NCBI GenBank assembly: GCA_009774255.1
Contig: VSNK01000286.1
Span: 1 to 6,906 of the forward strand
DNA length: 6,906 bases
Reading direction: 5' to 3'
Source: Faecalicatena sp.
GTDB taxonomy: Bacteria; Bacillota; Clostridia; Lachnospirales; Lachnospiraceae
Below the pieces are notes generated by a model. It ran no database searches, was not told the origin of the DNA, and saw only the letters and a program-made list of their open reading frames with translations. The translations under genes were made by a program, and so were the position numbers. This document shows, one piece after another, positions 1 to 5,344 of this stretch (the first letter of the stretch is position 1; each line of letters opens with the position of its first letter).

Positions 1-70
1 TGAGCAAAAATAGCCGCAAAGCGGCGGAAAAGCATCGAAGATGCGTTTTGCGAATGGCGCGGAGTGAACT
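1..70. repeat. Structured palindromic element, probably cut by the window edge
   Basis: An outer stem GCAAAA (4-9) pairs with TTTTGC (46-51) and encloses two perfect small hairpins: GCCGC-AAA-GCGGC (13-25) and GCATC-GAA-GATGC (32-44). The result is a three-way junction closed by an A-tract/T-tract stem. The sequence that follows, GCGCGGAGTGAAC (57-69), has no partner inside the window. This suggests that it is one arm of a longer palindrome whose other arm lies upstream. The plan (A/T-tract stem closing GC-rich hairpins) resembles the cores of the elements at 3302-3468 and 5345-5548, but the sequence is not clearly homologous. The hairpins are seen directly; the relationship is inferred. Confidence 0.55.
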
Positions 71-116
71 GTAACTTTTATTGTTTAGAATGTGGGTGCT
101 GCCTCGTATTTCCGCA

Positions 117-145
117 TTGTTTTTTTGAAAAAATAATGCTAAAAT
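117..145 (+). promoter_or_regulatory. Candidate promoter of the ATPase/nuclease gene
   Basis: A -10 hexamer TAAAAT (140-145) is preceded by TGC (137-139), giving an extended -10. A weak -35, TTGTTT (117-122), lies 17 bp upstream. The same stretch forms a perfect A/T-rich hairpin, with GCATT (114-118) and AATGC (135-139) flanking a T-run and an A-run. It could therefore also end transcription arriving from upstream. The start codon is about 80 bases downstream. This is a motif match only. Confidence 0.35.
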
Positions 146-210
146 CATCTTATATTTTAAGAAAAGATGACCCGCATAAAATTATGAATTGTGAAACAAG
201 AAGAGTCGAA

Positions 211-216
211 AAGGAG
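211..216 (+). promoter_or_regulatory. Ribosome binding site that fixes the start of the ATPase/nuclease
   Basis: AAGGAG at 211-216 lies 9 bases before ATG 226. The open frame extends upstream to a GTG at 64, but no comparable site precedes that codon. The extra 54 residues are cysteine-rich, low-complexity and unlike the family. ATG 226 is therefore preferred. Confidence 0.8.
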
Positions 217-225
217 CATAAACCC

Positions 226-1809
226 ATGGGCACTTACGTCAATCCAGGAAATACGGCGTTTCGTGAAGCTATCAATTCCAAAATCTATATAGACAAGACC
301 AAACTGATCGCATACACAAACAGCGTTTTAAATACAAATCAAAAGAATATATGCGTCAGCCGTCCCCGCCGTTTTGGGAAGTCCATGGCAGCGGACATGC
401 TGGCAGCCTACTATAGCCAGGGTTGTGATTCCTCGGAATTATTTAGCGGCACGAAAATAGAAAATGAGAAAAGCTTTCGGCCGCATTTGAATAGGCACAA
501 TGTAATCCGCCTTGATATCCAGCGCTTTCTGGAAAAGGAGCAGGATCTCGATACATTTATTGATGAGATTGAAAAAAGGGTTATTTCGGATTTGACCAGA
601 GAATTTTCGGATTTTCAGAATTTCACAGTGGACAGCAGGCTAAAAACAATGCTGGAACAGATATTTGCGGAAACCGAAAAAGGCTTCATTTTCATCATTG
701 ATGAATGGGATTGCGTATTTCGAATGGCCAAGGATCATAAAGAAAAGCAGAAAGAATATCTGGATTTTTTCCGTGGACTTTTTAAAGGCGCGGAATACGT
801 GGATCTGGCTTATATGACCGGTATCCTTCCAATTAAAAAATACGGTGAGCACTCCGCAATCAACATGTTTGACGAATACTCCATGATCTCCCCAAAAAAT
901 CTGGGGGAATATTTTGGCTTTACGGAAGAAGAGGTGAAGGAGCAGTGCATGCAGCACAATGTAGATTATGCGGAAGTACAAAAATGGTATGACGGGTACC
1001 TTCTCGGAGATCTCCATATCTACAATCCCAAAGCCGTGGCTGATGTACTGATGTGGAAGGAATTTCGAAGTTACTGGACCGGAACTGAGACCTATGAGGC
1101 ACTGAAGATTTATATTGATATGAACTTTGACGGCTTGAAACAAGCGGTTACCATAATGCTGGGAAACGGACGGTGCCGGATCAATACCCGAAAATTCCAG
1201 AACGACATGACCACGTTCAGAACAAAGGATGATGTGCTTACCCTTTTGATTCATTTGGGATATTTAACTTATGACAAAAATACGAATGAAGCATTTATCC
1301 CAAACCAGGAAGTTACCCAAGAATTCATGAACGCTGTTGATGAGCCCGGCTGGGATGGATTGATACAGTCACTGGATCATTCGGAAGAACTGCTCCAGGC
1401 CACATGGAATTGCGACGAGAATGCAGTCGCAAAGGGGATTGCTGCCATTCACAATGAAACGGCCTCCATGCTGAAATATAATGACGAAAACTCACTCACC
1501 TGTGTCATCCTGATGGCCTATTACAGCGCGAAAGCGCACTACATGAATCCGATCCTGGAACTGCCGTCCGGAAAAGGCTTTGCGGATGTAGTTTATCTGC
1601 CAAGGAGTGGGAAAAGTGTGCCGGCATTGGTGGTGGAACTGAAATGGAATCAGTCCGCGGAGGGCGCGATTGCACAGATCAAGGAAAAAGGATATATGGA
1701 TTGGGTTAAAGGGTATACCGGAAATCTTTTGTTAATCGGAGTGAATTATTGTAAAGAAACAAAGGAGCATCAGTGCAGGATTGAACGATTTGCCTCATCC
1801 CTGTCCTGA
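226..1809 (+). CDS. AAA-ATPase-like / PD-(D/E)XK nuclease domain protein
   Basis: The 527-residue protein has the architecture of the AAA-ATPase_like plus C-terminal PD-(D/E)XK (DUF1703-type) family, which is abundant and often multicopy in gut Clostridia and Bacteroidetes. The N-terminus contains YIDKTKLI (21-28) and a degenerate P-loop SRPRRFGKS (45-53) with K52 and S53. A Walker B strand FIFIIDEWD (154-162) carries D159 and E160. Near the C-terminus, GKGFADVVY (449-457) and VVELKW (469-474) supply D454 and the E471-x-K473 pair expected of a PD-(D/E)XK nuclease. No signal peptide or membrane segment is visible, so it should be cytoplasmic. Its biological role is not established; links to mobile DNA or defence are suggestive only. 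Length and motifs look intact. The stop is followed 32 bases later by a broken nucleotidyltransferase, so the locus has been rearranged on its 3' side. Confidence 0.9.
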   Translation: MGTYVNPGNTAFREAINSKIYIDKTKLIAYTNSVLNTNQKNICVSRPRRFGKSMAADMLAAYYSQGCDSSELFSGTKIENEKSFRPHLNRHNVIRLDIQRFLEKEQDLDTFIDEIEKRVISDLTREFSDFQNFTVDSRLKTMLEQIFAETEKGFIFIIDEWDCVFRMAKDHKEKQKEYLDFFRGLFKGAEYVDLAYMTGILPIKKYGEHSAINMFDEYSMISPKNLGEYFGFTEEEVKEQCMQHNVDYAEVQKWYDGYLLGDLHIYNPKAVADVLMWKEFRSYWTGTETYEALKIYIDMNFDGLKQAVTIMLGNGRCRINTRKFQNDMTTFRTKDDVLTLLIHLGYLTYDKNTNEAFIPNQEVTQEFMNAVDEPGWDGLIQSLDHSEELLQATWNCDENAVAKGIAAIHNETASMLKYNDENSLTCVILMAYYSAKAHYMNPILELPSGKGFADVVYLPRSGKSVPALVVELKWNQSAEGAIAQIKEKGYMDWVKGYTGNLLLIGVNYCKETKEHQCRIERFASSLS

Positions 1810-1841
1810 GCAGGGATAAAATAAAAACAGGCAGTGATAAT

Positions 1842-1946
1842 ATGTATGTAGAAGAAGTAATCCATGCGGTAACAGAACTGTGCAGGGAGTATTCTGCAAA
1901 GGAAGCAATCCTGTTCGGTTCCAGGTCGAACATAAAAGTCGGATAA
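1842..1946 (+). pseudogene. Truncated MNT-type nucleotidyltransferase (N-terminal stub)
   Basis: ATG 1842 opens 34 codons that end in the TAA at 1944-1946. The product begins MYVEEVIHAV and reaches AILFGSRS at residues 22-29. That is the beta-strand plus GSR signature of the minimal nucleotidyltransferase (MntA-like, polymerase-beta fold) family. Family members normally continue with ARG, then a D-x-D metal-binding pair and about 60-100 further residues; all of that is missing. The reading diverges right after GSR, at about 1927, so the break is probably a deletion or insertion junction. The ribosome binding site is weak. No HEPN partner gene follows. The stub is very unlikely to be active. 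The family call rests on a short match. Confidence 0.6.
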
Positions 1947-2052
1947 TAGTACCCAGAAATTTTCTAGCTCCCCTGTGAGGTTACAAACCAAAATCATTTA
2001 CATACAGTTTTTTGAGATGTACATATTCTGTCAACAACCGCACAGGTAGGGG
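1947..2052. other. Non-coding stretch between the nucleotidyltransferase stub and the small element
   Basis: No convincing gene is seen here. It contains only a tiny inverted repeat, GGTT-ACA-AACC (1979-1989). It may be the scar of the event that removed the rest of the nucleotidyltransferase. The whole span 1947-2410 lacks a supported gene and holds this stretch, the 2053-2212 element and the hairpin at 2291-2347. Confidence 0.4.
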
Positions 2053-2212
2053 AGACTGTCCGAAAACTCAAAATAAGATTTCGAAAGTGGAGGCAGAGCA
2101 TCAAAGTCCAGTTGTTTTAAAAGAGAAAGTGGGGACAAATATGAATATAGAGGCAGTGCAAGATACAAAAATGGAGAATGACGGACGGTCAGAAACAGTT
2201 TTCGGACAGTCT
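2053..2212. mobile_element. 160-bp MITE-like element or deleted insertion sequence
   Basis: Perfect 16-bp inverted repeats, AGACTGTCCGAAAACT (2053-2068) and AGTTTTCGGACAGTCT (2197-2212), bound a 160-bp segment. Termini containing GACTGTCCGAAAA resemble insertion-sequence ends. Inside, a GTGGGGAC stretch (2129-2136) precedes ATG 2141, which opens a 37-codon frame. That frame starts MNIEAVQDTK and runs through the right repeat to a TGA at 2252-2254. This looks like the 5' end of a transposase gene joined directly to the right terminus by an internal deletion. No clear target-site duplication is seen; G-runs lie just outside both ends. No transposase domain remains, so any movement would need an enzyme supplied in trans. 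The IS family is not identified. Confidence 0.55.
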
Positions 2213-2290
2213 GAGGGGGATGGATTTCTTATGGCTTGCTATCTTTTATTTTGAATCATCATTTGGCGCTAATCCAAGCATTTTAACCTA

Positions 2291-2347
2291 AGATGATGCC
2301 GAAAAGTAGTACCATATTTTCATTGTTCCTACTCCTTGGCATCATCT
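2291..2347. repeat. Long imperfect hairpin downstream of the PIN toxin gene
   Basis: A 10-bp perfect stem, AGATGATGCC (2291-2300) with GGCATCATCT (2338-2347), continues inward through AGTAG/CTACT and neighbouring pairs. The stem totals about 22 positions around an A/T-rich loop near 2314-2323. It lies about 65 bases past the end of the minus-strand PIN gene and could protect or end that transcript. It lacks a clean T-run on either side, so a canonical intrinsic terminator is not claimed. Wobble-type differences occur in both strand senses, unlike the elements at 3302 and 5345. Confidence 0.5.
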
Positions 2348-2410
2348 ATCTCAAAGCAACTTCTTGCAAACTTCTCCTCTCAACTTTATACTACTGTAAT
2401 CTTTAAGTTT

Positions 2411-2809
2411 TCAACAATACATCTCCACAAACTCAGCTGGTGTCAGAATCTCTGGCCTATCAACATTTACATCACTAAAGTCACTATCTCCCGTCACAAG
2501 AATATCCACATCTTCCAATATCGCTGTATAAAGAACCGGGTAATCTTTCACATCTCTGATTTCAAATAATGTTTCGTCCACTAAATCTGGTGTATATACA
2601 TACTCATAATTCATCTTAGCAAGTAATGCATCTACAACTCCCGCTTTGCTTACAAATTTTCTTCTGACAACATCCTTTAATTCATCTACAATATACGAAG
2701 AAAGAACCAACTGATGTTCCATAAAAATGCACTCCATCATCTGGTTCATTTTCTTACTGGAAAACACCAATAACGAAATCAGCACATTTGTATCAACCAT
2801 TATTCGCAA
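2411..2809 (-). CDS. PIN-domain toxin of a type II toxin-antitoxin pair
   Basis: The 132-residue protein is a PIN-fold ribonuclease of the 'toxin-antitoxin system toxin component, PIN family' type (VapC-like), expected to cut RNA with bound Mg2+ or Mn2+. Acidic residues sit where the fold needs them: D6 in VDTNVLIS, E43 in YIVDEL, D86 and D89 in RDVKDYPVL, and D108 with D110 in TGDSDF. The length is normal for the family. The longest start is TTG at 2809-2807, directly abutting the antitoxin TAA (2812-2810), and gives MRIMVDTN, a typical family N-terminus. An ATG at 2800-2798 would begin at MVDTN and is the alternative. A GGTGA near 2814-2818 is only about 4 bases from TTG and about 13 from ATG, so spacing does not settle it. 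The gene is co-transcribed with the upstream antitoxin. The RNA target cannot be told. Confidence 0.88.
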   Translation of the reverse strand: MRIMVDTNVLISLLVFSSKKMNQMMECIFMEHQLVLSSYIVDELKDVVRRKFVSKAGVVDALLAKMNYEYVYTPDLVDETLFEIRDVKDYPVLYTAILEDVDILVTGDSDFSDVNVDRPEILTPAEFVEMYC

Positions 2810-3067
2810 TTATTTCACCGTTCTTTCCTTTCGTAGCTCCTTAACCATCGCAATAACATCTTCTTCTGTCGCCAAGCCAAGCCTCTCTGCCTCCCCTGTA
2901 AAAGCAGCCTGAGCCTCTCTCAGTGCTTCCATAGAGGAATTCGCCAAATATATCCGTCCTGCTTCTTCCAAAAAAAGCACCTTACTCCCCTCTTTGATTC
3001 CTAACTTTTTTCTAATCTCTATTGGTATTGTAATCTGTCCTTTTGATGTAACCTTTGCAAGTTCCAT
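2810..3067 (-). CDS. AbrB/MazE-type antitoxin
   Basis: The 85-residue protein begins MELAKVTSKGQITIPIEIRK, the hallmark of the AbrB/MazE/SpoVT swapped-hairpin DNA-binding fold (about residues 1-45). The tail from about 46 to 85 is helical and charged and is the likely segment that wraps the PIN toxin. The start at ATG 3067-3065 is set by AAGGAGG (complement of 3075-3081), 7 bases upstream. The open frame extends 24 codons further upstream, but those codons overlap the promoter and are not used. It precedes the PIN gene with no gap, the usual order in which antitoxin is made first. Such antitoxins normally bind their own promoter and repress it, strengthened by the toxin; this is known of the family, not shown here. 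Confidence 0.88.
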   Translation of the reverse strand: MELAKVTSKGQITIPIEIRKKLGIKEGSKVLFLEEAGRIYLANSSMEALREAQAAFTGEAERLGLATEEDVIAMVKELRKERTVK

Positions 3068-3089
3068 ACAATGTCCTCCTTCCGACGTA

Positions 3090-3106
3090 TTCCTTACTTT
3101 CCTTAC
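3090..3106 (-). promoter_or_regulatory. Possible antitoxin operator: tandem direct repeats
   Basis: On the coding strand GTAAGGAA occurs twice, 9 bases apart, between the -10 box and the ribosome binding site. AbrB-type regulators often bind close to the start point of their own operon. Two imperfect purine-rich repeats are weak evidence, and they partly resemble the AAGGAGG site downstream. Confidence 0.25.
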
Positions 3107-3110
3107 ATTT

Positions 3111-3139
3111 ATTATATCTTTTTTTATCCATATTATCAA
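3111..3139 (-). promoter_or_regulatory. Sigma-A promoter of the toxin-antitoxin operon
   Basis: Read on the minus strand, TTGATA (3139-3134) and a perfect TATAAT (3116-3111) are separated by exactly 17 bp. Transcription would start around 3103-3105, giving a leader of about 36-40 bases before the antitoxin ATG. This is the best promoter in the window. Confidence 0.75.
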
Positions 3140-3180
3140 CTATCTTTTTTGTAAAGAGTATCTTCACTTTCCTCATTTAG

Positions 3181-3363
3181 TTACTGTTCACAGGCAATGT
3201 CATTTAACATTCCTGCCTCAAACCTTTTCACGAGTTCTACTGTCTTTTTGTAACATTTTTCGCTTTCAATTACCTTGCCATCGTTTGTAGAAACATAATT
3301 AACTAGTATAAACCGATTTAAATACCTTTCTGTTTCACTGAGGATGCTTTTTCGAGAGTGCAT
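3181..3363 (-). pseudogene. Unrecognised 60-codon reading frame, possible gene remnant
   Basis: The frame starts at an ATG inside the left arm of the 3302-3468 palindrome and has no ribosome binding site. The part outside the palindrome, from about VNYVSTNDGK to the end, has a plausible protein-like composition: a charged, probably helical stretch with the segments ESEKCYKK and LVKRFEAGML. One reading is that the palindrome replaced or interrupted the 5' part of an older gene; the other is that the frame is accidental. No family is recognised. It ends about 40 bases upstream of the toxin-antitoxin -35 box. Confidence 0.2.
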
Positions 3364-3468
3364 GTGTAAAAACGCAGGCGTAGCGGGCTACGCTGAGGCT
3401 TTTACACATGTGCTATCGGGAAAGCAGACCAGTGAAACGTAAGGTTATTTAAATTGGGTTATACTAGT
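3302..3468 (+). ncRNA. Long palindromic structured element, copy 1
   Basis: The two arms (3302-3371 and 3400-3468) are reverse complements over almost their whole length. The outer stem ACTAGTATAA/TTATACTAGT is perfect. GTTTCACTG (3332-3340) pairs with CAGTGAAAC (3430-3438), and CATGTGTAAAA (3361-3371) with TTTTACACATG (3400-3410). At the tip, GCGTAGC-GG-GCTACGC (3378-3393) forms a hairpin beyond an asymmetric internal loop (CGCAGG against TGAGGC). Unequal positions in the stem are mostly T opposite G, which pair only in a + strand RNA. The element ends 3 bases from the flippase stop codon. The inner stem and core are homologous to 5384-5509, with compensatory changes. Its shape would also allow it to end minus-strand transcription. 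The ncRNA typing is an inference; no + strand promoter is convincing here. Confidence 0.55.
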
Positions 3469-3471
3469 CTA

Positions 3472-4677
3472 TCATTGTGCGCCTCTCCTTTCGGCTTTCC
3501 GCCGCCAGATCTCATTGATTCCCACAACAAGAAGGCTGACTGCCAGAAGAAAATAAAAGCTGCTTCCCCTTGCCACATAAAGAGAAGGCATGAGATAGTT
3601 TTCGGTAAATACATTTCTGAACACTTTACAGTACATCAGTTCCGTAATCCCCTGCGCCCCGGGAAGAGGGAGCATATCTGCCGCCACGGACACCGACGCC
3701 TGCAGAAGCATGACTGTCAGAAAGCTGGTTCCCTGCTGGGCAAAACCGCGGTACACCAGCCCGGTCAGGAAAAACAGGCTGCATCTCTGGAAAAATGTGA
3801 ACACAAGGATCAACAACATCTTGTATTTCTGTTTTGCCAAAAACCGTACGGCGTCCTGATAGCTGTCAATGAACTGATGAATCTTCTCCGCCCGCTGCTC
3901 GGAGGCCTTGAAAATTTTGATCCGTATAAGAATATGTTCCGCCTGAAAGATCAGTTTCTTCATTCCTGCCGGAACGAACATGACTGCCAGCAATACCGCC
4001 ACCAGAATCACATGCAGCACCAGCCCCAGTATATAGAGTCCAAAATATTCCCGCAGGTATGTTTTCAGCGGATGGAACCAGAACACCAGCATGGCACATC
4101 CTATGATCACCAGCACAAATTTATAAAGCAGGGCTACGATCATCAGAACCACGGTGCTGTCGGAAAGAGAATTTCCGTCCTTTTTCATATAGTAGAGCTG
4201 CACCGGCTGTCCCCCCGTGGAGGACGGAGTAATGCCGGAATAAAAAAATCCGATAAAGGAATAGGAAATACATTTCAGAGGCCCGCTGCTTCCGGGATTG
4301 ATGGCCCGCAGGAGATACCAGATCATGCACCCTTCCGCGCATACAAAAAATAATGCAGCCGCAAAAATCATAAGCATGCATGGAAGGGACAGCCTGCGGA
4401 GCGCTTCCCCGATCTGATTCCAGTCCTGCCCGCGCAGCACGGTATAAAATGTCAGCGCCATGATTGCGAGAAACAAAATGTAATTCGCCAGATTCTTCCG
4501 GATCCTCTGCTTTCTGTCTGTATTCATATGCAGTTCCCGCTTTCTGTCTGTATCCATATGCAGTTCCCGCTTTCTGTCTGTATCTATGTATAATTCTCGT
4601 TTCCTGTCAGTATTTATGTACAGTTCCCACTTTCTGTCAATATTCATGTACAGTTCCCGCTTTCTGTCAGTATTCAT
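3472..4677 (-). CDS. MprF/AglD-type (UPF0104) flippase-like membrane protein with an N-terminal repeat
   Basis: The 401-residue protein belongs to the lysylphosphatidylglycerol synthase TM / UPF0104 family. These are polytopic membrane proteins related to the flippase half of MprF and involved in moving or modifying lipids or lipid-linked sugars. Family motifs are GITPSSTGGQPVQLYYM (148-164) and LPLPGAQGITE (336-346). Hydrophobic segments lie around 62-80, 99-124, 138-150, 175-201, 211-235, 287-308, 318-335 and 372-390. Residues 1-60 are unusual: six copies of a 10-residue unit like MNTDRKRELY, hydrophilic and basic, placed before the first membrane span. The start at ATG 4677-4675 is chosen because GGAGG (complement of 4684-4688) lies 6 bases upstream. 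It overlaps the preceding gene by 11 bases, which suggests translational coupling. The open frame extends 32 codons further upstream, but that part lies inside the hydrolase gene. The transported substrate is unknown. Confidence 0.87.
   Translation of the reverse strand: MNTDRKRELYMNIDRKWELYINTDRKRELYIDTDRKRELHMDTDRKRELHMNTDRKQRIRKNLANYILFLAIMALTFYTVLRGQDWNQIGEALRRLSLPCMLMIFAAALFFVCAEGCMIWYLLRAINPGSSGPLKCISYSFIGFFYSGITPSSTGGQPVQLYYMKKDGNSLSDSTVVLMIVALLYKFVLVIIGCAMLVFWFHPLKTYLREYFGLYILGLVLHVILVAVLLAVMFVPAGMKKLIFQAEHILIRIKIFKASEQRAEKIHQFIDSYQDAVRFLAKQKYKMLLILVFTFFQRCSLFFLTGLVYRGFAQQGTSFLTVMLLQASVSVAADMLPLPGAQGITELMYCKVFRNVFTENYLMPSLYVARGSSFYFLLAVSLLVVGINEIWRRKAERRGAQ
4498..4677 (-). repeat. In-frame 30-bp tandem repeat, six copies
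   Basis: Six head-to-tail 30-bp units encode residues 1-60 of the flippase-like protein. Each translates as (M/I)(N/D)(T/I)DRK followed by a variable end, usually RELY or RELH. Copies 4 and 5, counted from the start codon, differ at one base of 30; copy 3 is the most diverged; copy 6 ends QRIR and leads into the first membrane span. Because the unit is 10 codons, gain or loss of copies keeps the frame. Copies 1, 2, 5 and 6 start with ATG and copies 3 and 4 with ATA. There are no spacers, so this is not a CRISPR array. Confidence 0.93.
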
Positions 4678-5239
4678 ATGCAGCCTCCGCTTCCGGCAGT
4701 CTCCAGGATTCCTCCGGATATACGATATCCTCCAGCGCCCCCTCAAAAAGAACCTGCTTATCCGGATACTCATAAAAATCCTTTGGTGTTACCAGTGAAA
4801 AATGTTTTTCCGAAACCTGAATGCCATTTTCGGACAATAGTTTCGCGATATAAGACGAACAGGTATAGTGATTTTTTTGATAAAAAGGCCTGCCGCACAG
4901 TATGAAGAACAATCCCAGCACCGCGTAATGATACCGGAACCTGTGCTCCATGGCCTGCTCCAATGTTTCTCGAATCTGCTCTTTCTGCTGCCGTGTACAT
5001 TCCATTTCGCAGATCATATAATCTGCTGTGGGAAAGGCACGGAGTATTTTCCTTTTATTTTCCCTTTCAAATCCGGCGATCACCGGTATAAATGGATTTC
5101 TCCTGCCGAAGCTGTATGCCTCCTCCAGCCGCGCATCCAGTGAGATGACCACGTGGATATATTTCTGTCTTAAAAAATGTCGTATGAGATATGCAAAAAT
5201 CCCCGGTGTGTCTACCAATGCTATATAAATCCGTGCCAA
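4667..5239 (-). CDS. YiiX/YebB-like permuted papain-fold (NlpC/P60-type) cysteine hydrolase
   Basis: The 190-residue protein looks like a circularly permuted papain-fold hydrolase, in which the histidine precedes the nucleophilic cysteine. H29 lies in YIHVVISLD (27-35), followed by LEEAYSFG (38-45), matching the family's 'H...EA...G' pattern. The cysteine is C127 in HYTCSSYIAKLL (124-135). A third catalytic residue is not assigned. Family members are thought to hydrolyse amide or thioester bonds in peptidoglycan or lipid-linked substrates, but no substrate can be named here. There is no clear signal peptide. The start is TTG 5239-5237: GAGAGGA lies about 7 bases upstream, and the next in-frame methionine is residue 75, past H29. 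The 3' end overlaps the flippase start by 11 bases. The family assignment is from motif pattern alone. Confidence 0.68.
   Translation of the reverse strand: MARIYIALVDTPGIFAYLIRHFLRQKYIHVVISLDARLEEAYSFGRRNPFIPVIAGFERENKRKILRAFPTADYMICEMECTRQQKEQIRETLEQAMEHRFRYHYAVLGLFFILCGRPFYQKNHYTCSSYIAKLLSENGIQVSEKHFSLVTPKDFYEYPDKQVLFEGALEDIVYPEESWRLPEAEAAYEY
4684..4688 (-). promoter_or_regulatory. Ribosome binding site of the flippase gene, inside the hydrolase gene
   Basis: On the minus strand GGAGG lies 6 bases before ATG 4677. It sits inside the last codons of the hydrolase gene, whose TGA (4669-4667) is reached just after the flippase start codon. This decides the start against the longer open frame. 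Confidence 0.8.
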
Positions 5240-5276
5240 TGTTCTGTCCTCTCGTTGTTCTTCTCTATATTATTTC

Positions 5277-5304
5277 GTATCTGCAAGGATATTGAAACAG
5301 ATAC
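5277..5304. promoter_or_regulatory. Inverted repeat upstream of the hydrolase gene, possible operator
   Basis: GTATCTG (5277-5283) and CAGATAC (5298-5304) form a perfect 7-bp inverted repeat with a 14-base gap, about 40-65 bases upstream of the TTG start. It could be an operator or a leader hairpin. Minus-strand promoter matches overlapping it (TTTCAA, 17 bp, AATAAT) are weak. Confidence 0.3.
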
Positions 5305-5320
5305 CTATATTTCATCTATT
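5292..5320 (+). promoter_or_regulatory. Candidate + strand promoter in front of palindromic element 2
   Basis: TTGAAA (5292-5297) and TCTATT (5315-5320) are 17 bp apart, which would start RNA near 5327, about 18 bases before the element. The -35 is good and the -10 matches four of six bases. It matters because the base-pairing pattern of the element points to + strand RNA. This is a motif match only. Confidence 0.25.
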
Positions 5321-5344
5321 CTGAAAGTCCGTTTTTGTTCCTTA

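Noticed and set aside
64..225. Use of GTG 64 as the start of the ATPase/nuclease
   Set aside because: There is no ribosome binding site and the added residues are low-complexity. AAGGAG precedes ATG 226.
640..1254. 204-codon minus-strand reading frame
   Set aside because: It is an antisense shadow of the ATPase/nuclease gene with no supporting start site.
1799..1815. Terminator after the ATPase/nuclease gene
   Set aside because: CCCTG/CAGGG forms only a 5-bp stem and is followed by A-rich, not T-rich, sequence on the coding strand.
3302..3468. Calling the palindrome a simple intrinsic terminator
   Set aside because: The T-runs sit inside the paired arms rather than right after a hairpin, the structure is about 170 bases long, and the wobble pattern favours the strand opposite to the gene. 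Terminator activity is possible but does not explain the covariation.
3454..4353. 299-codon + strand reading frame
   Set aside because: It lies antisense to the flippase-like gene. It is rich in His, Gln and Cys, has no ribosome binding site or domain, and mirrors the codon structure of the real gene.
4498..4677. CRISPR array
   Set aside because: The 30-bp units are head to tail with no spacers and translate in frame as a 10-residue protein repeat.
4678..4773. Longer N-terminus of the flippase starting near 4773
   Set aside because: It lies wholly inside the hydrolase gene in another frame. GGAGG at 4684-4688 points to ATG 4677.
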